Shown: positions 7,958-15,148 of the stretch, piece after piece
Layout of the letters: each line of letters opens with the position of its first letter
Position numbering within the stretch: the first letter of the stretch is position 1
NCBI GenBank assembly: GCA_050247895.1
Contig: JBFWTJ010000035.1
Location: forward strand, 1-17,819
Reading direction: 5' to 3'
DNA: 17,819 nt
Origin: CAVPEW01 sp050247895
Lineage (GTDB): Bacteria; Actinomycetota; Acidimicrobiia; Acidimicrobiales; VFJN01
Translations under genes and position numbers: made by a program
Notes under the pieces: generated by a model
What the model saw: only the letters and a program-made list of their open reading frames with translations
The model's database searches: none
Told to the model about the DNA's origin: nothing

Positions 7958-9123
7958 GACGTCCCCATGTTCTCGTCCACGTAGGCGTGGGTCAGGTCGT
8001 TGGTCAGGACCCGCGCCGAGCCCGGGCCCAGGCCCAGGTCGGCGGTGACCTCGATCCACTCCTGGTCCATGTACGCGCCCAGGGCCTCGCCGTCGTGCGG
8101 CGCGTCGACGCCGCCGGCCGCGACCACGTGGGGCCCGTAGCTGACCCGGAGCCGGTCGGGCTCGAAGGCGATGCCGGCCGACCCCAGCTCGGAGGCCACC
8201 CGGCCCCAGTAGGGGTCACGGCCGTACCACGAGCACTTCACGAGCTGGCTCTCGGCCACCTTGCGGGCACCCGCGGCGGCCTCGGCGTCGGTCGCCGCGC
8301 CGGTCACGGTCAACCGCACCGCCTTGGTGTGGCCCTCGGCGTCGCCGACCATCTGGGTGGCCAGGTCGAGGCAGACCTCGGCCACCGCCTCGGCCAGCGC
8401 ACCCGGTTCGGCCGGCCCGGCCAGGCCGCTGGCCAGCAGGATCACCGTGTCGTTGGTCGACGTGCAGCCGTCGACGGTCATGGCGTTGAAGCTCCCCGCC
8501 ACGCCGGCCCTCAGCACCTCGGCCAGCACGGCCGGCTCGGCCTCGGCGTCGGTGGTCAGCACGGCCAGCATCGTGGCCATGTTCGGGGCCAGCATCGCCG
8601 CGCCCTTGGCCATCCCGCCCACCACGAAGCCGTCCCGGCGCGACACGGCCTCCTTGCGCCGGGTGTCGGTCGTGCGGATCGCCTCTGCCGCGGCGACCGC
8701 GGCGGGCGGGCCGTCGCCCCGCCCGGCGACCAGGCCGGGGATCCCCGCCTCCAGCTCGGCCATGGGCAGCCGGTAGCCGATGAGGCCGGTCGAGCAGACC
8801 AGCACCTCCTCGGGCGCGCACCCCAGCGCGGCGGCGACCGCGGCGCAGGTGGCCTCGGCGTCGGCCACCCCGCCCGAGCCCGTCGCCGCGTTGGCGCAGC
8901 CGCTGTTCAGCACGACGGCCGCGGCGTGCCCGCCGGTCGCGGCCAGGTGGGCCGCGGTCACCACCACCGGGGCCGCGGTCATCCGGTTCTGGGTGAAGAC
9001 CGCGGCCGCGGCGACCGGCCGCCCGTCGGCGGTGGCCACCAGGCTGAGGTCCGGCGCGCCGTCGGCCTTGATGCCGCAGGCCACCCCGTTGGCGGTGAAG
9101 CCCTTCGCCGCCAGGATGCTCAC
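7954..9123 (-). CDS. argJ: Glutamate N-acetyltransferase / ornithine acetyltransferase (self-cleaving)
   Basis: It moves the acetyl group from N-acetylornithine to glutamate, recycling acetate; some members also use acetyl-CoA. The proenzyme cuts itself before a threonine that becomes the N-terminal nucleophile of the beta chain. That site is visible as KGAAMLAPNMATML at 173-186, with Thr184 as the nucleophile. Other family segments are KGFTANGVACGIK near the N-terminus, NSGCANAATG at 73-82, STGLIG at 111-116, RTTDTRRKEA at 150-159 and NAMTVDGCTSTNDT in the beta chain. The length is 389 residues. Two in-frame GTGs exist (9153 and 9123). I chose 9123 because VSILAAKGFTANG matches the usual family start and because this GTG overlaps, as GTGA, the stop of a 66-nt frame that bridges argC and argJ. 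Neither GTG has a clear ribosome site. Confidence 0.94.
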   Translation of the reverse strand: MSILAAKGFTANGVACGIKADGAPDLSLVATADGRPVAAAAVFTQNRMTAAPVVVTAAHLAATGGHAAAVVLNSGCANAATGSGGVADAEATCAAVAAALGCAPEEVLVCSTGLIGYRLPMAELEAGIPGLVAGRGDGPPAAVAAAEAIRTTDTRRKEAVSRRDGFVVGGMAKGAAMLAPNMATMLAVLTTDAEAEPAVLAEVLRAGVAGSFNAMTVDGCTSTNDTVILLASGLAGPAEPGALAEAVAEVCLDLATQMVGDAEGHTKAVRLTVTGAATDAEAAAGARKVAESQLVKCSWYGRDPYWGRVASELGSAGIAFEPDRLRVSYGPHVVAAGGVDAPHDGEALGAYMDQEWIEVTADLGLGPGSARVLTNDLTHAYVDENMGTS

Positions 9124-9185
9124 CGGCCCGACGTCCCGGTGCCGCCGGCCCACCCGAGGCGGGCGCAGGTCCAGATCTCACTCAC
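9120..9185 (-). CDS. Possible 21-codon bridging mini-ORF between argC and argJ
   Basis: The frame begins at a GTG (9185) overlapping the argC TGA as GTGA, and ends at a TGA (9122-9120) overlapping the chosen argJ GTG as GTGA. The peptide would be 21 residues, beginning VSEIWTCARLGW and ending in a Gly/Thr/Ser-rich tail. Twenty of 21 sense codons end in G or C, against 18 and 11 in the other two frames, so composition weakly favours coding. It has no recognisable domain. If translated, it could pass ribosomes from argC to argJ, which has no visible ribosome site (inference). It may also be chance. Confidence 0.3.
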   Translation of the reverse strand: MSEIWTCARLGWAGGTGTSGR

Positions 9186-10207
9186 GGGTACACCCCCACC
9201 GTCGGCAGGCCGGTCGCCTCGGGGAGCCCGAGCAGGATGTTGGCGCACTGGAGGGCCTGGCCCGAGGCGCCCTTGGTCAGGTTGTCGATGGCGCACAGGG
9301 CCACGAGCCAACCGGTCCGCTCGTCGAAGCGGGCCGTGACCTGGGCGCAGTTGCTGCCCAGCGTGGCCTTGGTCGACGGCGATGCGTCGGTCACCACCAC
9401 GAAGGGCTCGGACCCGTAGGCGTCGTGCAGGACCTGGCGCGCCGCGGCATCGGTGAGCCCGCTCGTGGGGCGCAGGTAGCAGGTGGCGAGGATCCCCCGG
9501 TTCATGGGGGCCAGGTGGGGCGTGAAGATCACCTGGGCGCCGCTGGCCTGCTCGATCTCGGGGGTGTGCCGGTGCGACAGCAGCCCGTAGGCGGTGAAGT
9601 CCTCGTCCGCTGTGCAGAACGTCGTGTGGTCCTTGGGCGGGCGGCCCGCCCCCGAGACCCCGCTGGCCGCGTCGACCACCACGCCCGTCGGCTCGACCAG
9701 ACCGGCCCGCACGAACGGGGCGATGGCCAGGCTCGCCGCGGTCGGGTAGCAGCCGGGCGAGGCCACGTGGGCGCTGGCGGCCACCTCGGCCCGGAAGAGC
9801 TCGGGCAGCCCGTAGGCGAAGTCGGCCAGCAGCTCCGGGCAGGTGTGGGCCTCGCCGTACCAGGTGTCGTAGAGGCCGGCGTCGCGCAACCGGAAGTCGG
9901 CGGCGAGGTCGACCACGTGGCCGACCTTGCCCAGCAGCTCGGGCACCACCTGCTGGCTCACCCCGTGGGGCAGGGCGCAGAAGACCAGGTCGAGGCCGGC
10001 CAGGGCGTCGGCGGCGTAGGGCACCAGGTCCAGGTCGGGGTACGCACCGGCCAGGCTCGGGAAGACCGCCGCGGCACGGCGACCGGCCATCGAGCCGGCG
10101 GTGGCCACCGCCACCTCGGCGGGGTGCGCGGCGAGGAGGCGGAGCAGCTCGGCGCCCGTGTACCCGGACGCCCCGACGATCCCGACGGAGGGCACGGCGG
10201 GCATCAT
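9182..10207 (-). CDS. argC: N-acetyl-gamma-glutamyl-phosphate reductase
   Basis: NADPH-dependent reduction of N-acetylglutamyl phosphate to the semialdehyde, the third step of arginine synthesis. The 341-residue protein starts with the Rossmann nucleotide-binding motif VGIVGASGYTGAELLRLL at 8-25. It has LPHGVS at 79-84, AADFRLRD at 102-109, the catalytic cysteine Cys153 in HVASPGCYPTAASLAI, a conserved SGVSGAGR at 182-189, and THE-like substrate residues around FTPHLAPMNRGI. Two consecutive ATG codons (10207, 10204) are possible starts, giving 341 or 340 residues. No Shine-Dalgarno sequence precedes either. The start lies 41 bases after pheT, and the first ATG overlaps the proximal ARG-box-like palindrome. 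It is the first gene of the arginine cluster. Confidence 0.96.
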   Translation of the reverse strand: MMPAVPSVGIVGASGYTGAELLRLLAAHPAEVAVATAGSMAGRRAAAVFPSLAGAYPDLDLVPYAADALAGLDLVFCALPHGVSQQVVPELLGKVGHVVDLAADFRLRDAGLYDTWYGEAHTCPELLADFAYGLPELFRAEVAASAHVASPGCYPTAASLAIAPFVRAGLVEPTGVVVDAASGVSGAGRPPKDHTTFCTADEDFTAYGLLSHRHTPEIEQASGAQVIFTPHLAPMNRGILATCYLRPTSGLTDAAARQVLHDAYGSEPFVVVTDASPSTKATLGSNCAQVTARFDERTGWLVALCAIDNLTKGASGQALQCANILLGLPEATGLPTVGVYP

Positions 10208-10230
10208 GCAGGATTCTGCATGAGAATGCA
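10207..10230 (-). promoter_or_regulatory. Tandem overlapping ARG-box-like operators at the argC start
   Basis: Two perfect inverted repeats with identical geometry overlap by four bases. The distal one, in the argC direction, is TGCATTCTCATGCA (10230-10217); the proximal one is TGCAGAATCCTGCA (10220-10207). Each has 5-base arms and a 4-base AT-containing spacer, and their centres are 10 bp apart, one helical turn. E. coli ARG boxes have TGAAT/ATTCA half-sites, and actinobacterial ArgR sites are usually described with TGCAT-type half-sites, so these are good ArgR operators. They lie in the only gap before the arginine cluster, and argR is in that cluster. The proximal box overlaps the first argC ATG. 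Confidence 0.75.
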
Positions 10231-10248
10231 AAGCCGGGCCGGGCCGGC

Positions 10249-12606
10249 TCAGCCCCGCAGGGTGGCCGGCAACGCCGACTCGACCGCGTCGATGCAGCTC
10301 CGCCGGGCCGCGCCGACCTCGTCGTCGGTCAAGGTGCGGTCGGGCGCCTGGAACCGCAGCGCGTAGGCCAGGCTGCGGCGGCCCTCGGCGACCGACGGGC
10401 CCCGGTAGACGTCGAAGAGCCGGACGCTCCACAGCAGGGGCCCGCCCGCGGCCCGGATGGCCGCCTCGACCGTCGACGCGGGCACCGCCTCGTCGACCTC
10501 GAAGGCCAGGTCCACGTCGGAGGACGGGTACAGGCTGAAGGGCCGGAACGCCCGCTCGCCGTGGGGACGGGCCAGCAGCCCGTCCAGGTCGACCTCCAGC
10601 CAGGCCACCCGCTCGGCGATGCCGTGCCCCTCGAGCACCTCGGGGTCCACCTCGCCCAGGCGGCCCAACGCCTGCCCGTCGGCCTCCAGCAGGCCGGCCC
10701 GGGTCGGGTGCAGGCCGGGCGAGGGGCCGTTGACCAGCGCCACGTCCCGCACCGCGAGGACCTCGGCCAGCACGCGCCACACCTCCACGGCCGCCGACGC
10801 GTCGCGCCCGGCCCAGGCCACGCCCAGGTGCTCGCGCTCGTCGGGCAGCTCGGCGGCCGGGTCCTCGGGCCGGGCGAAGACGTGGCCCAGCTCGAACAGG
10901 CCCACCCCCAGGTTGCGGTGGCTCGCGTTGTAGGCCAGCGCGGCGAGCAGGCCCGGGCGCAGGGACGTGCGCAGGATCGACTCCTCGGCCACCAGCGGGT
11001 TGGCGATCTCCAGCCCGTCGTCGCCCAGGCCGGCCCGGGCCAGCTCCCCCGGGGCCAGGAACGGCATGGGCATGGCCTCGCTCAGGCCCAGGCCCACCAG
11101 CGCGGCGCGGAGCCGGCGGCGCTCGCGCTGGCGGGCGGTGAGGCCACCGGGCAGGCTCGACGACGGGACCGTGCGCCCGATCCGCTGGTAGCCGTGGTGC
11201 CGGGCCACCTCCTCGACCACGTCGATCTCCACCGCGCAGTCGTAGCGCCACGACGGGATCCGGACCTCCACCGTGTCGCCCGCCACCGTGGACGCGAACC
11301 CGATGGGGTCCAGGACCGCGGCGACGTCGTCGCCCGACAGGTCGGTCCCCAGCAGCGAGTTGACCCGGGCCACCCGCACCGCGACCGGGCCGGTCGGGGG
11401 CAGCTCGCCCCGGCCCTCGACGGCACCGGCCTCGAGCGCCACCCCGGGTCCCAGGAGCTCGGCGAAGCGGCGCACGGCCAGGTCGATGACCTCGGGGTCG
11501 GTGCCCTTCTCGAAGCGGGCCGACGCCTCCGAGCGCAGCCGCAGGCGCCGGGCCGTCTTGGCCACCGCGATGGGACGGAACCAGGCCATCTCCAACAGCA
11601 CGTCGGTCGTGCCGGCATCGATCTCCGACGACGCGCCGCCCATGATCCCCGCGATCCCGATCGGTGCGTCGTGGGCGTCGCAGATCAGCAGGTCGTCGGG
11701 CTCGAAGGTCCGCTCGACGTCGTCGAGGGTCACCAGCACCTCGCCCCGGCGAGCCCGCCGGACCCGGAACCCCGGGCCGGCCACCCGGGCCAGGTCGTAG
11801 GGGTGGTTCGGCTGACCCAGCTCCAGCATCACGTAGTTGGACGCGTCGACCACGTTGTTGATCGGCCGCATGCCCAGCAGCGTCAGCCGGGTGGCGACGC
11901 GGGGCTCGGACGGGCCGACGGCGATGCCACGCAGGACCCGGGCCACGAACCGCCCGCACAGGTCGGGGTCGAGCACCTCGACGGTCACCTCGCCGAGCCG
12001 GGCCGCCGGCTGCTCGGCGACCCGGGGCTCGGGCAGGGAGAACGGCAGGCCGAGGCGGGCGGCCAGGTCACGGGCCACCCCGGCCACCGACATGGCGTCG
12101 GGCCGGTTCGGGTTGATCTCCAGGTCGTAGCGCACGTCGCCGGGCTCGATCCCCATCGCCTCGGCGAACGGCGTGCCCGGTTCGAGGCCCCCGGGGAGCA
12201 GGAGGATCCCGCCGTGGTCATCGCCGAGACCGAGCTCGCGGGACGAGCAGAGCATCCCGTCGGACACCACGCCGGCCATCTTGCGCCGACCGATCTCCAT
12301 GCCGTTGGGCATGACCGTGCCGACGGTGGCCAACGGGACCAGGTCGCCGACCGACATGTTGAAGGCCCCGCAGCCCACCTCGACGGGCTCGCCACCACCG
12401 GCGTCGACCACCACCTGGTGGATCCGGTTGGCCCCCGGGATCGGGCGGGTCTCCAGCACCCGGGCCACCACGATGCCCCCGAGGCCCTCGCCGACGCGGT
12501 CGAGCTCCTCGACCGCCATGCCCAGGTCGCTCAGCTCCTCGCCCAGCGCGACCGGATCGCCCTCGAAGGGCGCGAACTCCCGCAGCCAGGACAGCAGGAC
12601 CGTCAC
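10249..12606 (-). CDS. pheT: Phenylalanyl-tRNA synthetase beta subunit
   Basis: The beta chain of the heterotetrameric enzyme that charges tRNA-Phe. It carries tRNA-binding and editing modules. The 785-residue length is normal (about 780-830). Visible modules in order are the N-terminal VLLSWLREFAPF; an OB-fold tRNA-binding domain at about 40-150 with PNGMEIGRRKMAGVVSDGM and CSSRELGLGDDHGG; the B3/B4 editing region at about 210-380 with EINPNRPDAMSVAGVARDLA just before it; the B5 domain at about 390-470; a catalytic-like domain; and a C-terminal anticodon-binding FDX-ACB domain at about 690-785 (FSLYPSSDVDLAFEV to the end). The GTG at 12606 follows AGGAGG by nine bases. It lies 58 bases after pheS, and the start reads GTGA. 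Confidence 0.97.
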   Translation of the reverse strand: MTVLLSWLREFAPFEGDPVALGEELSDLGMAVEELDRVGEGLGGIVVARVLETRPIPGANRIHQVVVDAGGGEPVEVGCGAFNMSVGDLVPLATVGTVMPNGMEIGRRKMAGVVSDGMLCSSRELGLGDDHGGILLLPGGLEPGTPFAEAMGIEPGDVRYDLEINPNRPDAMSVAGVARDLAARLGLPFSLPEPRVAEQPAARLGEVTVEVLDPDLCGRFVARVLRGIAVGPSEPRVATRLTLLGMRPINNVVDASNYVMLELGQPNHPYDLARVAGPGFRVRRARRGEVLVTLDDVERTFEPDDLLICDAHDAPIGIAGIMGGASSEIDAGTTDVLLEMAWFRPIAVAKTARRLRLRSEASARFEKGTDPEVIDLAVRRFAELLGPGVALEAGAVEGRGELPPTGPVAVRVARVNSLLGTDLSGDDVAAVLDPIGFASTVAGDTVEVRIPSWRYDCAVEIDVVEEVARHHGYQRIGRTVPSSSLPGGLTARQRERRRLRAALVGLGLSEAMPMPFLAPGELARAGLGDDGLEIANPLVAEESILRTSLRPGLLAALAYNASHRNLGVGLFELGHVFARPEDPAAELPDEREHLGVAWAGRDASAAVEVWRVLAEVLAVRDVALVNGPSPGLHPTRAGLLEADGQALGRLGEVDPEVLEGHGIAERVAWLEVDLDGLLARPHGERAFRPFSLYPSSDVDLAFEVDEAVPASTVEAAIRAAGGPLLWSVRLFDVYRGPSVAEGRRSLAYALRFQAPDRTLTDDEVGAARRSCIDAVESALPATLRG

Positions 12607-12668
12607 CGGGGCTCCCCTCCTGGGGACCGGCGCCCGATGGACCCGGCCCCTCGCTCGTCCGCCCTCAG
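12603..12668 (-). CDS. Possible 21-codon bridging mini-ORF between pheS and pheT
   Basis: This frame opens at a CTG (12668) overlapping the pheS TGA as CTGA and closes at a TGA (12605-12603) overlapping the pheT GTG as GTGA. It is 66 nt, exactly the length of the argC-argJ bridging frame, because both gaps are 58 bases. The peptide would be 21 residues, basic and Gly/Arg-rich (ends GGEPR), with no recognised domain. Eighteen of 21 codons end in G or C. Support is weaker than for the argC-argJ case because the start is CTG and pheT has its own strong ribosome site. Confidence 0.18.
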   Translation of the reverse strand: MRADERGAGSIGRRSPGGEPR

Positions 12669-13675
12669 AACTGCTCGAGGAAGCGGATGTCGTTGGTGAA
12701 CAGGTGGCGCAGGTCGTCGACGCCGTGCGCGCTCATGGCCAGGCGGTCGAGCCCGAACCCGAAGGCGAAGCCCTGCCACTCCTCGGGGTCCAGCCCGCAG
12801 TTGGCCAGCACGTTGGGGTGGACCATCCCGCACCCGCCCAGCTCCAGCCACGACCCGTCGGGCCGGCGGATGTCGTACTCGGCCGACGGCTCGGTGAACG
12901 GGAAGTAGGAGGGGCGCAGGCGTGAGGTGAACTCCCCACCGAAGTACGCCTTGGTGAAGGCGTCCATCGTGCCGGCCAGGTCGGCGAAGGTGATCCCCCG
13001 GTCGACCACGAGCCCCTCGATCTGGTGGAAGACCGGCATGTGCGTGGCGTCGGGCGTGTCCTGGCGGAAGACGCGCCCCGGCATCACCGAGTAGATCGGC
13101 GGCGGCTGGGCGGTCATGACCCGGACCTGGACCGGCGAGGTGTGCGTCCGCAGCAGCGTGGAGCCCGGCTCGCCGAAGCGCACGTAGAGCGTGTCGTACA
13201 TGTCACGGGCCGGGTGGTCGGCCGGGAAGTTCAGGGCGCCGAAGTTCCGCCAGTCGGTCTCGACCTCGGGACCCTCGGCCACCGTGAAGCCCATGCCGAC
13301 GAAGACGTCCTCGAGGTGCTCGATCGTCTGGGTGACCAGGTGCAGGTGGCCCGCGGCGAGGCCCGGCCTCACCTCGGTCAGGTCCATGCGCTCGGCGCGG
13401 GCCCGGGCCGAGCGGGCCGCCGCCTCCAGCTCGGCCCGGCGGGCCGACAGGGCGCCCTCGAGCCGGTCGCGGGCCGTGTTCAGGGCCTGGCCCACGGCGC
13501 GCCGACCGTCCGCGTCGAGCGCGCCGAGCTTCGCCTTGAGCCCCGACAGGGATCCCCGCTTGCCCAGGACCTCGACCTCGAGCTCGTGCAGCTCGTCGAG
13601 CGACGCGGCCGCGCCGATGCGGGGCAGCGTGGCCTCGGCCAGGGAGCCGACGTCGTCCAGGATCGCCTCGGTCAT
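12665..13675 (-). CDS. pheS: Phenylalanyl-tRNA synthetase alpha subunit
   Basis: The catalytic alpha chain that activates phenylalanine and transfers it to tRNA-Phe with PheT. The 336-residue protein has an N-terminal coiled-coil tRNA-binding arm at about 1-98 (charged, Ala-rich, including LEVEVLGKRGSLSGLKAKLG). A class-II catalytic core follows: HPARDMYDTLYV at 154-165, RTHTSPVQVR at 176-185, motif 2 as GRVFRQDTPDATHMPVFHQIEG at 200-221, and motif 3 as FGFGLDRLAM near the C-terminus. The ATG at 13675 overlaps the TGA of the upstream methyltransferase as ATGA. That fixes the start and indicates translational coupling; a long in-frame upstream extension is false. Confidence 0.97.
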   Translation of the reverse strand: MTEAILDDVGSLAEATLPRIGAAASLDELHELEVEVLGKRGSLSGLKAKLGALDADGRRAVGQALNTARDRLEGALSARRAELEAAARSARARAERMDLTEVRPGLAAGHLHLVTQTIEHLEDVFVGMGFTVAEGPEVETDWRNFGALNFPADHPARDMYDTLYVRFGEPGSTLLRTHTSPVQVRVMTAQPPPIYSVMPGRVFRQDTPDATHMPVFHQIEGLVVDRGITFADLAGTMDAFTKAYFGGEFTSRLRPSYFPFTEPSAEYDIRRPDGSWLELGGCGMVHPNVLANCGLDPEEWQGFAFGFGLDRLAMSAHGVDDLRHLFTNDIRFLEQF

Positions 13676-14505
13676 GGTGCCGGGAAGCCTCCCCCTTCGG
13701 GGCCGGCCGGTTCCAATCGGTTCCGGCGCTGGCGCAGCGCTTCGTAGCAGACGATCGCGCCGGCCATGGCCACGTTGAGCGACTCGCTGCGCCCGACCAT
13801 GGGGATCGAGACCGGCAGGTCGAGCCGCGCCCGGAGCGAGGCCTCCATCCCGTGGGCCTCGTTGCCCATGACCAGCGCGATCGGACCGCTCAGGTCGGCC
13901 CGGTCGCAGTCCACCCCGCCCCGCACGACGGTGCCGACCCGGGCGACGCCCGCGGCGGCCAGCCGGTCGAGCAGCGGCCCGGCCGGACCCGACCGGCAGA
14001 CCGGGACGTGGAACAGGGCACCGGCCGACGCCCGCACGCACTTGGGGCCGGTCGGATCGACCGCGCCCTCGCAGAAGACCACCACGCCGGCCCCGCACGC
14101 CTCGGCCACCCGGACCAGGGTGCCCGCGTTGCCCGGGTCGGCGACCCCGGCCAGCACCAGGGCCAGGGGACCCGCCGCGGCGGCGGCCACCGCGGCGTCC
14201 TCGTCGCCCAGCCGGGCCACGGCGATGGCCGCGACGCCCTGCGGGGTGACCGTGTCGGTCACCCGGCGCAGCGTCGCGTCCGGGACCTCGTGGACCCGGA
14301 CGCCCGCGGCACGGGCGGTGGCCACCGCCGCGGGCGAGCCGGCACCGGGCTCGACGAACACGTCCTCGACCACCAGGCCCGCGGCGAGGGCCTCGCCGAG
14401 CAGGGTCGGCCCGTCCAGGACGAACCGGCCGGTGTCCGCACGCGCCGCGCGGCGCCCCGAGAGGCGCCGCAGCAGCGTGAGCTTCGCGGCCGACGCCGCT
14501 GTCAG
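13672..14505 (-). CDS. SpoU/TrmH-family RNA 2'-O-methyltransferase, likely CTG start
   Basis: A trefoil-knot SAM-dependent enzyme that methylates ribose in rRNA or tRNA; the exact target cannot be read from sequence. Counting from the CTG (277 residues), an N-terminal SpoU substrate-binding domain covers about 1-100. The catalytic motifs are LVLAGVADPGNAGTLVR at about 116-132, IALVMGNEAHGM at 209-220 and SIPMVGRSESLNVAMAGAI at 233-251. The first in-frame ATG, GTG or TTG is a GTG at 14373, but starting there would remove 44 residues. Those residues look like the usual family N-terminus (KLTLLRRLSGRRAARADTGR, then FVLDGPTLLGEALAAG). The CTG at 14505 overlaps the rplT TGA as CTGA, matching the NTGA junctions elsewhere here. 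This gene is common between rplT and pheS in actinobacteria. Confidence 0.88.
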   Translation of the reverse strand: MTAASAAKLTLLRRLSGRRAARADTGRFVLDGPTLLGEALAAGLVVEDVFVEPGAGSPAAVATARAAGVRVHEVPDATLRRVTDTVTPQGVAAIAVARLGDEDAAVAAAAAGPLALVLAGVADPGNAGTLVRVAEACGAGVVVFCEGAVDPTGPKCVRASAGALFHVPVCRSGPAGPLLDRLAAAGVARVGTVVRGGVDCDRADLSGPIALVMGNEAHGMEASLRARLDLPVSIPMVGRSESLNVAMAGAIVCYEALRQRRNRLEPAGPEGGGFPAP

Positions 14506-14873
14506 GCCGAGGCCGCCTTCTCGGTCGCCTCGGTGGCGACCTTGACCAGGGCGGTGAACGCCTCGGGCTCACGGACGGCGAGGTCGGCCAGGACCTTGCG
14601 GTCGACCTCGACCTCGGCCAGCCGCAGGCCGGCGATGAACCGGCTGTAGCTGGTGTCGTTGAGCCGGCAGGCCGCGTTGATCCGCTGGATCCACAGGGCC
14701 CGGAAGTCGCCCTTGCGAGCCCTGCGGTCGCGGAACGCGTACTGCAGGGAGTGCATGACCTGCTCGTTGGCCGCCCGGTACGAGCGGCTCTTGTTGCCGT
14801 AGTAGCCCTTCGCCCGCTCCAGGGTCGCCCGACGGTGCTTCTTCGAGTGGACGGCGCGCTTCACCCGTGCCAT
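14502..14873 (-). CDS. rplT: 50S ribosomal protein L20
   Basis: L20 binds 23S rRNA early in large-subunit assembly and in several bacteria represses its own operon. The 123-residue protein is the usual length and has the conserved N-terminal ARVKRAVHSKKHRRATLERA, the GYYGNKSRSYRAANEQV helix, RKGDFRALWIQRINAACR at 54-71, and SYSRFIAGL followed by VEVDRKVLADLAV. The C-terminus adds a short Ala/Glu/Thr tail. The ATG at 14873 has AGGAG six bases upstream. It follows rpmI by 30 bases, and its stop overlaps the presumed CTG start of the methyltransferase gene. Confidence 0.98.
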   Translation of the reverse strand: MARVKRAVHSKKHRRATLERAKGYYGNKSRSYRAANEQVMHSLQYAFRDRRARKGDFRALWIQRINAACRLNDTSYSRFIAGLRLAEVEVDRKVLADLAVREPEAFTALVKVATEATEKAASA

Positions 14874-14903
14874 TGCGATCTCCTCTCCGTTGTCCCGACG
14901 GGG

Positions 14904-15098
14904 CTAGCGGGCCAGGAGCCGCTTGATCCGCGAGGCGTCGCCGGGGGCGACGTCGACCTCGGCGCCGAGGCGCCGGAGGCGCTTCGACGGCTTCTTCTCC
15001 AGGATGTGGTTCGTGTTGACCTGCCGACGCCGGAGCTTGCCGGTGCCCGTCGTCTTGAACCGCTTGGCCGCGCCGCGGTGGGTCTTCATCTTCGGCAT
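14904..15098 (-). CDS. rpmI: 50S ribosomal protein L35
   Basis: A 64-residue, strongly basic large-subunit protein. The sequence MPKMKTHRGAAKRFKTTGTG at the start and HILEKKPSKRLRRL in the middle are diagnostic of L35. The ATG at 15098 is preceded by AGGGAA. The gene lies between infC and rplT in the universal infC-rpmI-rplT order. A 9-bp perfect hairpin spans the infC stop 24 bases upstream and may bear on its expression. A longer reading frame upstream in this frame overlaps infC and is not real. Confidence 0.98.
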   Translation of the reverse strand: MPKMKTHRGAAKRFKTTGTGKLRRRQVNTNHILEKKPSKRLRRLGAEVDVAPGDASRIKRLLAR

Positions 15099-15121
15099 GG
15101 GTGTTCCCTGTCGTCGTGGCG

Positions 15122-15148
15122 GACGGCCCGACCTCAGGCCGGGCCGTC
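15122..15148 (-). promoter_or_regulatory. Hairpin across the infC-rpmI junction, candidate L20 control site
   Basis: A perfect 9-bp inverted repeat (GACGGCCCG and CGGGCCGTC) with a 9-base loop holds the infC stop codon in its loop and ends 23 bases before the rpmI ATG. In E. coli, L20 represses rpmI-rplT by binding RNA structures in and just after infC. Position therefore suggests a similar role here, but I cannot show a pseudoknot or L20 mimicry by reading. No U-run follows it on the transcript, so a terminator is unlikely. Confidence 0.35.

Noticed and set aside
9124..9153. Alternative argJ start at GTG 9153
   Set aside because: It would add ten basic residues (GRRHRDVGP and neighbours) unlike the family N-terminus, with no better ribosome site than the GTG at 9123.
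10232..10249. 6-bp GC hairpin (AGCCGG/CCGGCT) after the pheT stop as a terminator
   Set aside because: It has a short stem with only TT after it. In this base composition such repeats are common; I do not call a terminator.
10561..12699. 712-codon open frame on the + strand opposite pheT
   Set aside because: It is antisense to a clear pheT, low in complexity and rich in Gln, Gly, His and Arg, as expected from the complement of GC-rich coding. The same applies to 1784-3385, 3121-4842, 5062-6252 and 7987-9339 on the + strand.
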